A program made the translations under genes and the position numbers. A model generated the notes under the pieces. The model did no database searches, was not told the DNA's origin, and was given only the letters and a program-made list of their open reading frames with translations. A stretch of DNA of 64,000 nt, taken from NCBI RefSeq assembly GCF_900167135.1, contig NZ_FUWZ01000004.1, positions 186,001-250,000 on the forward strand, written 5' to 3'. Source of the DNA: Chitinophaga eiseniae. Its GTDB lineage: Bacteria > Bacteroidota > Bacteroidia > Chitinophagales > Chitinophagaceae. Within the stretch, counting starts at the first letter, position 1. Each line of letters starts with the position of its first letter. Below, in pieces: positions 8,668 to 16,853 of this stretch.

Positions 8668-10161
8668 ATGAAGACTAGCATCTTAAAATATACTTTACTG
8701 GCAGGCATGGCCTGCGCCGTTTTCAGCTGTACCAAGCTGGATGAAACCTTTTACGACCGCGGTACCGACGATAACTTCCTGAAAACGGAAGATGAGCTGA
8801 ACGCCTTCGCCAACGGCGCGTATGCCAATATGCGCAACTACCGGGACGCCTATTGGAAAATGAATGAAGTCACCACTGACGAAACCACCGTGCCTTCCCG
8901 CGGCGCCGACTGGAACGAGGGGGGCTTATGGCGCGTGCTGATCAGTCACCAGTTCCCCGTAACACATCAGTATATCAATGATATGTGGAACAGCATCTAC
9001 CAGAATGGCGTTAACCCCATCAACGCTATCCTGCAAAAGATGGATCAATCCGCCATTCAGCTGCCCACCAAAGACCAGATCAAGGCACAGATGAAGGTGC
9101 TGCGTGCGTTTCACTTTTATCTCGCCATGGACGCTTTCGGCAATATCCCCATTGTGACGTCCTTCAGTCAGTCAGAGCCGCCTAAAAACACGCCCCGGGC
9201 GCAGGCCTTTACATTCATTGAAAAAGAGATCCTGGACAATATCCAGGCGTTGCCCGCAGAACTCAATACGAAGAATTATGGTAAAGTGACCAAAGGCATG
9301 GGCTTCATGCTGCTGGCCAGACTGTATGCTAACGCTCAGGTATACACGGGCACGCCACGCTGGAACGATTGTATCCGTATGTGCGACTCCGTTACCAAAC
9401 AGGGCTATCAGCTGGAAGCAGACTATTTCGCCAATTTCGCCACTAAGAATGAATCTTCAAAAGAGAATATCTTCGTGGTGCCTTATGACGCCATCAATGC
9501 TAAAGGCATGATGCTGCACTACCTCACGCTGCACTACAACAACCGCTACACTTACGGTCTGCCCAGCGCTCCCTGGAACGGCTGGTGCACGCTCAAAGCG
9601 CATTATGAGTCCTACGACAACGACGACAAACGTAAAACCATGTTCCTCGTAGGGCAGCAATATGCGCAGGACGGCACGCCGCTGAAGACAGAGCAGGGCG
9701 CCCCGCTGATCTTCACACCGGAAATCAAGGAGCTGGCCAACGCCACGCAGACAGAAGGTGTACGCATCGTAAAGTATGAAATCCAGAAGAACACGCCATA
9801 CTCCGATCAGGACAACGACCTCGTGATTTTCCGTTACGCCGATGCACTCATGCTTAAAGCAGAATGCCTGCTGCGTACGGGCCAGGCAGGGCCGGCCCTG
9901 GCGCTGGTCAACGAAGTACGGGCGCGTAACTTCGCCACCGCCAAACCGCTGGTGACGCTCACACTGGATAACCTGCTGGCCGAAAGAGGCCGGGAGTTTA
10001 TCTGGGAAGGCTGCCGCCGGCAGGACCTTATCCGCTTCGGCAAATGGAACGGCGAATGGCAGTTCCACCCGGCAGATGCAGAATTCAGGAAGCTGTTCCC
10101 CATCCCGCAGGCCCAGCTGGATGCCAATCCGAACCTGGAGCAGAATCCGGGGTATAAATAG
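8668..10161 (+). CDS. SusD/RagB-family surface lipoprotein
   Basis: A 497-residue lipoprotein forming the lid of the adjacent SusC. The lipobox ends at Cys21 (AVFSC), followed by the T-K-L-D start of the mature protein. Typical landmarks are LRAFHFYLAMDAFGNIPIV (about residue 145), a TPR-like helical scaffold, DNDLVIFRYADALMLKAECLLR (about 375), GREFIWEGCRRQDLIRFGKW (about 435), and the ending FPIPQAQLDANPNLEQNPGY. It starts 8 bases after the SusC stop and is followed by a strong terminator, so it closes the sigma-FecR-SusC-SusD operon. No enzyme is encoded with it, so the ligand cannot be predicted. Confidence 0.94.
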   Translation: MKTSILKYTLLAGMACAVFSCTKLDETFYDRGTDDNFLKTEDELNAFANGAYANMRNYRDAYWKMNEVTTDETTVPSRGADWNEGGLWRVLISHQFPVTHQYINDMWNSIYQNGVNPINAILQKMDQSAIQLPTKDQIKAQMKVLRAFHFYLAMDAFGNIPIVTSFSQSEPPKNTPRAQAFTFIEKEILDNIQALPAELNTKNYGKVTKGMGFMLLARLYANAQVYTGTPRWNDCIRMCDSVTKQGYQLEADYFANFATKNESSKENIFVVPYDAINAKGMMLHYLTLHYNNRYTYGLPSAPWNGWCTLKAHYESYDNDDKRKTMFLVGQQYAQDGTPLKTEQGAPLIFTPEIKELANATQTEGVRIVKYEIQKNTPYSDQDNDLVIFRYADALMLKAECLLRTGQAGPALALVNEVRARNFATAKPLVTLTLDNLLAERGREFIWEGCRRQDLIRFGKWNGEWQFHPADAEFRKLFPIPQAQLDANPNLEQNPGYK

Positions 10162-10183
10162 TAAGTGGATGTGAATTTTTTAG

Positions 10184-10229
10184 AAACAAGGCTTTAGCGG
10201 TTTTTATCGCTAAAGCCTTGTTTTTTACT
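10184..10229 (+). terminator. Rho-independent terminator of the first SusCD operon
   Basis: A 16-base perfect stem (10184-10199 with 10208-10223) contains GGCTTTAGCG and its complement, has an 8-base loop, and ends in a T-run. It begins 23 bases after the SusD stop. Confidence 0.85.
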
Positions 10230-10329
10230 TCCGCTTACCGGAATATTTTTTATATTTAGTAATAGATTTGTTTCTTATTAGAACGAATTGATGTAGCCCT
10301 TTCCTGATTGTAACCCGAGTATAGAACCT

Positions 10330-13300
10330 ATGAGAGAAAAAAATCAACATCGCGCTGCCCGGACTTTTGCTTTTTTGTTGTTTGTTGCTATTATGTCCGA
10401 CGGAAAGGTAGCTGTCAGCCAAACTCCCGGCGGCGTTCTCCCTTCGGCGACACCCGTGACCATCCCTGGTGCCTATACGAATCCAACTGTGAATTATATC
10501 CGGACCTGGGAGCCATCCAGGCCCTTAACTGATCCCGTTACCGTAACTGCCCAGGCCAATCCGGTAGCCGATGTAAAGCAGACTACCCAATATTTTGATG
10601 GCCTTGGCCGGCCGCTGCAAACAGTGGCAAAAGGGATGGGAGGTACTGGAAATGATATGGTGACGCCGGTGGTGTATGATGCATTTGGACGTGAAGCGTT
10701 CAGGTATCTGCCTTATATGCATGCTTCCACAGATGGTAAGTTCAAGCCAGCTGCCTTCAGCGATCAGGACCAGTTTTACCGTAATTCCGGCAGGTACCCT
10801 GACGAGCGGATATTTTATAGCCAGACGGAGTTTGAAGCATCTCCACTGAACCGGGTGCTGAAAACGTATGCTCCGGGGAATAGTTGGGCCTCCAGACCGG
10901 TGACGCATCAGTTTCTCGTGAATACTACCGCGGATTCTGTGCGTATCTGGAATATAAACGCCACCGGTAGCCCAGTCAGTACTGGCACTTACGCCGCCGG
11001 CCAGTTGACCGTAGATGTCACCACCGATGAAGACGGAGGACAGGTGCGGGAATATAAAGATAAGTCCGGCCAGCTGGTACTGAGGAAAATGTCTGGAAGC
11101 ACTAATAGCGGCTCCGCTCATATGGGCTGGTTATGTACCTACTATATTTACGATGATCTGAGCAACCTGCGTTTTGTAATCCCTCCGTTGGGGGTTGAGA
11201 AGATTACCGGCAGCTGGAATACTACAGCTGTCGCTGACGGGCTCTGCTTCCAGTATACTTACGATTCCAGAAACCGGATGGTTACCAAAAAACTTCCCGG
11301 TGCAGGTGCAGTAGAGATGGTGTATGATGTGCGCGACCGGCTGGTATTCACGAGAGACTCCAGCCTGCGGGCATTGAAACAATGGCACGTGACGTTTTAT
11401 GATCCGTTGAACCGTCCGGTGGAAACAGCCCTGTACAACAGGGATATATCAAGGGAGGTGCTGCAAACGCAAATGAACGGCGCTGTCAATAATAGTGGTA
11501 CCAGCAGCTATGTCTTCCCCGGTACAGCCGACCTGACGGTAGCTTACCACGACCGGAACCTCTACGAAGCCACTAATTCTGTGTCGCTGGAAAATGGTTT
11601 TGACACGCAGAACAGCGCCGATGTTGATGTTCGTATTAATCCGGCTCAAAACAGTGGCCGGGTGGATATTGCCGTCAGCAATCCGTTGCCGGATGTTTTC
11701 AGCAGCGGCACACTACAGCCGTTAACTTTTACCTTTTACGATAAATATGACTTTCAGGGGGCTAAAGTATCGCTGAACAGCGATTTTGGTAAGCCCTCTG
11801 ACTCCGGAAACCTCTATGTGGAGCCGGTAACAGTGGGTAATCTCACAACAGGGTTGGTAACGGGAACACGCACCCGTATACTGGGCACGGATACCTGGTT
11901 AACCACCACGACTTATTATAATGATAAAGGGAGAGTTAGCCAGGTGTTGTCAGATAATGCTGCCGGTGGCATGGATGTGATAACTACGCGTTATGATTTC
12001 AACGGAAAAATAGTCAGTACTTACCAGCGGCATACAAACAGCCGAAGCGGTGTGACACCACAAACTACTGTGCTTACCACAATGCTCTATGATGCACAGG
12101 GAAGGTTGAAAGCAGTTAATAAAAAGCTGAACGATAATCCCGGTCTGGCCCGTACAGTGGTCAGAAATACCTATGATCAGATTGGTTTGCAGGAAATAAA
12201 AGAGCTCGGAATTGCAGGCACAGGTACTCCATTGGAGCGGCAGACTTATGACTATAATCTGCGGGGCTGGCTGCGCAGTATCAGTAAAGAATATCTGAAA
12301 AATGGGTCAGGGGGAGCGCACTTCGGCCAGGAGCTGAACTACGATTATGGGTTTACGAATAAGGTTTATAACGGAAATATCGCCGGTATCCGTTGGAAGG
12401 GATGGAACGATACTACACAGCGGGCTTACGGTTTTACCTATGATCAGGTCAATCGCTTAAAAGGCGCCGCTTTCTCCCAGATAAATGGCGGTAACTGGCT
12501 GAATAATACGGTAGATTTTACGGTGAAGCATATCAGCTATGATGCGAATGGGAACCTTTTGAGTATGCTTCAGCGCGGGCAGCTGAACAATGCTCCCGGG
12601 AATGTTGATCAGCTGAGCTATCGTTATAATAACAACAGCAACCAGTTGAAGTCCGTATATGATACCGTGAGAGCCAAAACCGGTTTAGGCGATTTTTCCG
12701 ACAGCCAGGCCGATGGTATTGATTATAACTATGATGGCGCTGGTAATCTCATCCGCGATGAGAATAAACAAATAGCTTCCATCAGCTACAATCATCTCCA
12801 TTTGCCGGAATTAATCACTGTTATAGGTAAAGGAAGTATCCGGTTCCTGTATGATGCTGTTGGCAACAAGGTCCGCAAGACAGTTTCGGATAATACTGGC
12901 GGGACGCCCAAAGTTACCACCACAGACTATTTAGGAGGGTTTGTTTACGAAAATGACAGCCTCCGGTTTGCCAGCCATGAAGAAGGCAGGATACGGACGG
13001 TGTATCAGGCAGGTCAGGCGCCGACCTTCGTATATGACTACTTTGTAAAAGACCATCTGGGCAACACGCGGTTGGTATTGACGGACCAGACGAATTTCAC
13101 CATGTATGCAGCTACCATGGAAACACCCAATGCTGCCAAAGAAAATTTGCTGTTCAGTAATATTGATAATACCAGGAGCGCTAAACCTGTCGGGTACCCG
13201 GCAGACGAAAGTGCAGGCGATAATGAATCCGTGGCTAAACTGACAGCTACCAGTACCGGGAAAAAGATAGGCCCCTCGCTGGTACTGCGGGTCATGGCAG

Positions 13301-14757
13301 GGGATACGGTCCAGTTGAGCAGTAAGGCATTTTACAAATCCAACAGCCCGGTGGATAAAAACAGCCCGGTCGTACCGGCGGAGAATATGATAGCCGACCT
13401 GGTCAATGCGTTTGGCGGTGGCACTTCCGCTGATGCCACACACGGCGCTCCTGCTGTCGCAATGAATACGCCATTTAATACGAACTTCTATAACAATGAC
13501 TATCGTCAGCTGAAGGAAAAAGAACCGGACCAGCAACCGGGTAAACCCAAAGCATATCTTAATTATGTTTTGTTTGATGACCAGTTTAAAATGGTAGAGG
13601 AGAATAGCGGTGTGAAGCAGGTGAAAGCCGAACCAGACCAGTTGCAGACGCTCTCACAGGATAAGATGGTCATGAAAAAGAGCGGATTTTTGTATGTTTA
13701 TACCAGCAATGAGAGTCCGCAGGAGGTGTTTTTTGATAATCTGCTGGTAGGCCAAAGCAGTGGACCGGTCCTGGAAGAGACGCACTATTATCCATTTGGA
13801 CTCACCATGAGAGGGATAAGTTCGAATGTTTTAAAAGGGACGAGTTATGCGGAGAATAGGAAGAAATATAATGGGAAAGAGTTGCAGAGTAAGGAGTTCA
13901 ATGACGGAAGCGGGTTAGAATGGTATGATTATGGTGCGAGGATGTATGATGCACAGATTGGGAGATTCCTAATACAGGATGCCTATGCAGAAAAATATTA
14001 TGCTATGTCGCCATACCAATATGGGGCAAACAATCCCATCAATAATATTGATGTTAACGGCGATAGTATATGGGTAACTACTGGTACTGGGCAAAGGCTC
14101 TATTATAGTTACTCTCAGGGAGGTGGATATGGATTTTATTCAACAAAGACAAGTGTAGATGCAATGAGTGGCTTAGATGTTGTAACACAAGAAAGATATC
14201 AGGGCAACGATCAATTTGCTAATGCACTCTCGGGAGCATTAGGACAGTTAACTCTCGGTAAAGAGGGAAAAGCATTAGTAGATGATTTAGCTGCTGATAA
14301 AAGGAGTATGGATATTGTAACAACTCAAGGAGGCAATCTCACAGATCCTAATGGACTTGGCGTAGCATGGAATCCACAATTAACAAACTCAGGACCCAAT
14401 GAGAATGGAGGAACTCAGCGACCAGCATTCATCGGCTTAGGTCATGAACTAGCTCATCAACAGAGAATATGGAATGGCTCTTCCGATCAAAGTCCTTGGG
14501 TTAAAAGCGATGATAATGGAAATCCTTATCCCAATCCTATTCCCAATGATGACATATCGGCAACACATGTTGAGAATAAAATTAGAGCTGAACATTTAAT
14601 TCCGTTACGTACTCATTATTCAATGGATATTAACGGTACTCCAGTAAACAAAACCAGGATTTTGAAAGCAGGAACAAGGGAAAGCCTATATTATAACTCA
14701 AATAATCAGACTAATAATAAAGTGCTAAATAATAAGCAAACTCCCTATAAATATTAG
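10330..14757 (+). CDS. RHS/YD-repeat polymorphic toxin with C-terminal M91-like HExxH metallopeptidase tip
   Basis: A 1475-residue exported RHS protein. The N-terminus carries a Sec-type signal (FAFLLFVAIM, cleavage near VAVSQ), then a DUF6443-like region (YFDGLGRPLQTV) and many YD repeats (TYDSRNRMVTKKLPG, YDAQGRLKAV, YDYNLRGWL, YDGAGNLIRDE). The RHS core ends with HYYPFGLTM (about residue 1150), RKKYNGKELQ, YDYGARMYDAQIGRF and NNPINNIDVNGDS. After this the variable tip (about 1245-1475) is clearly AT-richer. The tip has the zinc motif H1372-E-L-A-H1376 and a later ATHVENKIRAEHLIPLRTHY segment, as in peptidase M91/NleD-like effectors. RHS shells encapsulate and release such toxins. A candidate immunity gene starts 5 bases downstream. 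Fold assignment of the tip is by motif only. Confidence 0.88.
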   Translation: MREKNQHRAARTFAFLLFVAIMSDGKVAVSQTPGGVLPSATPVTIPGAYTNPTVNYIRTWEPSRPLTDPVTVTAQANPVADVKQTTQYFDGLGRPLQTVAKGMGGTGNDMVTPVVYDAFGREAFRYLPYMHASTDGKFKPAAFSDQDQFYRNSGRYPDERIFYSQTEFEASPLNRVLKTYAPGNSWASRPVTHQFLVNTTADSVRIWNINATGSPVSTGTYAAGQLTVDVTTDEDGGQVREYKDKSGQLVLRKMSGSTNSGSAHMGWLCTYYIYDDLSNLRFVIPPLGVEKITGSWNTTAVADGLCFQYTYDSRNRMVTKKLPGAGAVEMVYDVRDRLVFTRDSSLRALKQWHVTFYDPLNRPVETALYNRDISREVLQTQMNGAVNNSGTSSYVFPGTADLTVAYHDRNLYEATNSVSLENGFDTQNSADVDVRINPAQNSGRVDIAVSNPLPDVFSSGTLQPLTFTFYDKYDFQGAKVSLNSDFGKPSDSGNLYVEPVTVGNLTTGLVTGTRTRILGTDTWLTTTTYYNDKGRVSQVLSDNAAGGMDVITTRYDFNGKIVSTYQRHTNSRSGVTPQTTVLTTMLYDAQGRLKAVNKKLNDNPGLARTVVRNTYDQIGLQEIKELGIAGTGTPLERQTYDYNLRGWLRSISKEYLKNGSGGAHFGQELNYDYGFTNKVYNGNIAGIRWKGWNDTTQRAYGFTYDQVNRLKGAAFSQINGGNWLNNTVDFTVKHISYDANGNLLSMLQRGQLNNAPGNVDQLSYRYNNNSNQLKSVYDTVRAKTGLGDFSDSQADGIDYNYDGAGNLIRDENKQIASISYNHLHLPELITVIGKGSIRFLYDAVGNKVRKTVSDNTGGTPKVTTTDYLGGFVYENDSLRFASHEEGRIRTVYQAGQAPTFVYDYFVKDHLGNTRLVLTDQTNFTMYAATMETPNAAKENLLFSNIDNTRSAKPVGYPADESAGDNESVAKLTATSTGKKIGPSLVLRVMAGDTVQLSSKAFYKSNSPVDKNSPVVPAENMIADLVNAFGGGTSADATHGAPAVAMNTPFNTNFYNNDYRQLKEKEPDQQPGKPKAYLNYVLFDDQFKMVEENSGVKQVKAEPDQLQTLSQDKMVMKKSGFLYVYTSNESPQEVFFDNLLVGQSSGPVLEETHYYPFGLTMRGISSNVLKGTSYAENRKKYNGKELQSKEFNDGSGLEWYDYGARMYDAQIGRFLIQDAYAEKYYAMSPYQYGANNPINNIDVNGDSIWVTTGTGQRLYYSYSQGGGYGFYSTKTSVDAMSGLDVVTQERYQGNDQFANALSGALGQLTLGKEGKALVDDLAADKRSMDIVTTQGGNLTDPNGLGVAWNPQLTNSGPNENGGTQRPAFIGLGHELAHQQRIWNGSSDQSPWVKSDDNGNPYPNPIPNDDISATHVENKIRAEHLIPLRTHYSMDINGTPVNKTRILKAGTRESLYYNSNNQTNNKVLNNKQTPYKY

Positions 14758-14762
14758 TAATC

Positions 14763-15281
14763 ATGCAAAATATAACGCTAGCTTTATTGCTGTTTATGTT
14801 ATTGGCTAATAAATGCTATTCCCAATCTTTTAAAAAGATTTCTAAAAGAATAGAGGTGAGTAACCAACAGGAACCTAGACAACTGTCTGAATTAAATCAT
14901 AAAATACGCTTAGAATTGTATGAAAAAGGGAATTTGGATTTCCTTAATAAAACCAATGATACTATTTGGATATTAGAATCACAGTTTATGGATAGCGGGA
15001 TAACGCTTGGTAGAATATGGAATAAAAAAGGATTTGTTGATTATTCTTTTCAGAACGGTAAGTTGGATACTAAAACATATAAACCTTTTACTAAGCATAT
15101 ATGTGATTTAATTGAGAACTGGGATAAGAGAACGATTAAGGCAGAAGAGAGTGCGCAATTATCACCTTTGGATTCCAAATATATTTATGGTAAGAGGGTG
15201 ATTGTAAACTCTGGCGCTATTGCAATAGATACGATTTCATTTAGCGAGTTATTTAATTGGAAGAGAGATACAAAGCAATGA
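14763..15281 (+). CDS. candidate immunity protein for the RHS tip, exported
   Basis: A 172-residue protein with a Sec-type signal peptide (ITLALLLFMLLANKCYSQ). The mature part is charged and mixed alpha/beta, with no family I recognise. It starts 5 bases after the RHS stop, shares the low GC of the toxin tip, and ends just before a displaced second tip. Position directly 3' of a variable RHS tip is the classic place for the cognate immunity gene. The exported form implies that protection is needed in the periplasm or outer envelope. The role is inferred from position alone. Confidence 0.6.
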   Translation: MQNITLALLLFMLLANKCYSQSFKKISKRIEVSNQQEPRQLSELNHKIRLELYEKGNLDFLNKTNDTIWILESQFMDSGITLGRIWNKKGFVDYSFQNGKLDTKTYKPFTKHICDLIENWDKRTIKAEESAQLSPLDSKYIYGKRVIVNSGAIAIDTISFSELFNWKRDTKQ

Positions 15282-15289
15282 TGGCGTGA

Positions 15290-16237
15290 TGCCCATTAGT
15301 GGAGGAAACGCATTACTATCCATTTGGGTTGACGATGGCGGGGATTAGTTCGAGTGCGTTGAAAGGAAGTGACTATCCTAAGAACCGGAAAAAATACAAT
15401 GGAATAGAACATACGACGGATTTAGACCTAAATCAGTATGATGCGTTTTATAGAACACTCGATCCGCAGATAGGGAGGTTTTGGCAGATAGACCCAAAAC
15501 CAGATATGGTTTTTAGTGCATATGCCGCAATGAGTGATAATCCTGTATTGCTTTCAGATCCTCTTGGTGATACAGTACGAATACATTTTAGGGTAGGGTT
15601 TTTAGGACTTGGGGGTAAACGAACTGTTAATTATGAAAATGGAAAGGTGACTAATACAGATGGTAGTGCCTACGCCGAAAAAACGAAAGGGTTTTTGAAG
15701 CGGACAGTTAATGCACTTGACAATATAAGAACAGGGGGTGCTAATGGCCAAAAGTTGGTTACTGACCTTCAAAATAGTTCAGAGTATACAAATATTGTAA
15801 AAGGTAGCAGTAATAGTTATATAGAATACGATACGCGTTTAAAGCTTGAAAATCGTGTATCCTGGAATCCATCAAGTACTGAAGGAGGGTTAGATATACA
15901 TGGCAGCAGGAGTGTTTCTAGTTTTATTGGCTTAGGGCACGAACTTGGTCATAGCCATGATAAAATAACAGATGATCAAATTGATTATAGGACGTGGTTT
16001 ACCATGAAAGAGGCCAGTGGAAAAAATATTAATATACCTAATGCAGAGAGATATTCAACTCATTGGGAAAATTTGCTACGATCAGAAAACAATTTGCCAT
16101 TACGGCAATACTATGGTGTTGATAACACCACTGGATCACCCATAGGCAGAGGTGATATACTTATACCGGGAACGAGGTATAATGCGAATTATGTTATCTA
16201 TGTTGGTGGGATTCCCATACCTGTAATAAAATATTAA
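15290..16237 (+). CDS. displaced RHS C-terminal cassette with second HExxH metallopeptidase tip
   Basis: The frame is open from 15290 and restarts the RHS core inside a conserved stretch. P-L-V-E-E-T-H-Y-Y-P-F-G-L-T-M here matches P-V-L-E-E-T-H-Y-Y-P-F-G-L-T-M at codons from 13765 in the full gene, followed by the shared RKKYNG and QIGRF blocks and an SDPLGD core end. The tip then differs, but has H214-E-L-G-H218 (numbered from a possible GTG at 15299) and a THWENLLRSE, LPLRQYY segment similar to the first tip. It has no signal peptide, no ATG and no visible promoter. It is best read as an orphan tip kept for recombination onto the full RHS gene, possibly weakly translated. An immunity candidate follows by one base. 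Confidence 0.8.
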   Translation, partial: CPLVEETHYYPFGLTMAGISSSALKGSDYPKNRKKYNGIEHTTDLDLNQYDAFYRTLDPQIGRFWQIDPKPDMVFSAYAAMSDNPVLLSDPLGDTVRIHFRVGFLGLGGKRTVNYENGKVTNTDGSAYAEKTKGFLKRTVNALDNIRTGGANGQKLVTDLQNSSEYTNIVKGSSNSYIEYDTRLKLENRVSWNPSSTEGGLDIHGSRSVSSFIGLGHELGHSHDKITDDQIDYRTWFTMKEASGKNINIPNAERYSTHWENLLRSENNLPLRQYYGVDNTTGSPIGRGDILIPGTRYNANYVIYVGGIPIPVIKY

Positions 16238-16238
16238 T

Positions 16239-16766
16239 ATGAAAACTTTTATTTTTTTTATTGTACCTATTACTGCCATATTTAGTTGCGTTAGTCGAAT
16301 AAAGACGATATCTGATACCTATCTTGCAGGTGATAACTACTGTTTTGTTAAAATGGTACAGTTTTATAAAGGTATAGGGGTGATCTTTAATGGTGATTAT
16401 AATCCTGGTATATTAATGTCGGATAAAAAAGAAAGGTTTACCCCTGATTCTTTAGACGTAGCTATTGCAGAAACTGTTTTCGATAAGGATTTTGATAATT
16501 ATAAAGAAAAAGTTGGCATTAAAGCGCCGGGTAAGAATGATTCAAAGTCTTTGTATTATAAATATAACAGACAATATGTTGGCTATGTTGACAATACAGG
16601 GAATAAAGTTATCGTTATCCATTTAATTGATTTTTCTAATCCCGGAAAGGCTAACAAGATACTTAGTAAGAGATGGTACGAAACTTATGTAATATATTTT
16701 TCTGAGCAAGAACCACTAAATATTTTTGATGTTGTTGTCGATATATCTAATAAAAGGCTAAAATAA
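16239..16766 (+). CDS. candidate immunity lipoprotein for the displaced RHS tip
   Basis: A 175-residue lipoprotein. Its signal peptide MKTFIFFIVPITAIFSC places the lipidated cysteine at residue 17. The mature domain (VKMVQFYKGIGVIFNGDYNPGI and later VGYVDNTGNKVIVIHLIDFSN) looks like a small beta-rich fold, not assigned to a family. It begins one base after the stop of the displaced tip and has the same low GC, so it travels with that tip. It is unlike the first immunity candidate, as expected if each blocks its own toxin. Function is inferred from context. Confidence 0.6.
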   Translation: MKTFIFFIVPITAIFSCVSRIKTISDTYLAGDNYCFVKMVQFYKGIGVIFNGDYNPGILMSDKKERFTPDSLDVAIAETVFDKDFDNYKEKVGIKAPGKNDSKSLYYKYNRQYVGYVDNTGNKVIVIHLIDFSNPGKANKILSKRWYETYVIYFSEQEPLNIFDVVVDISNKRLK

Positions 16767-16808
16767 CAAGGTTCGGTCAATCACTAGTTTTCTCTGTGCT
16801 TACAATGT

Positions 16809-16853
16809 AAAAAGCCTTAGCGATAGCTACTGATCGCTAAGGCCTTTCTTTTT
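16809..16853. terminator. bidirectional terminator between the RHS cassette and the second SusD
   Basis: An 11-base perfect stem, GCCTTAGCGAT (16814-16824) with its complement (16833-16843), is flanked by A-run and T-run. It lies 47 bases after the last RHS-locus gene and directly after the minus-strand SusD stop. The stem resembles that of the terminator at 10184. Confidence 0.8.

Noticed and set aside
15299..15301. GTG as a true start for the displaced RHS tip
   Set aside because: Homology to the full RHS gene extends upstream of it (P-L before V), and there is no signal peptide or promoter, so I treat it as a headless cassette rather than a normal gene.
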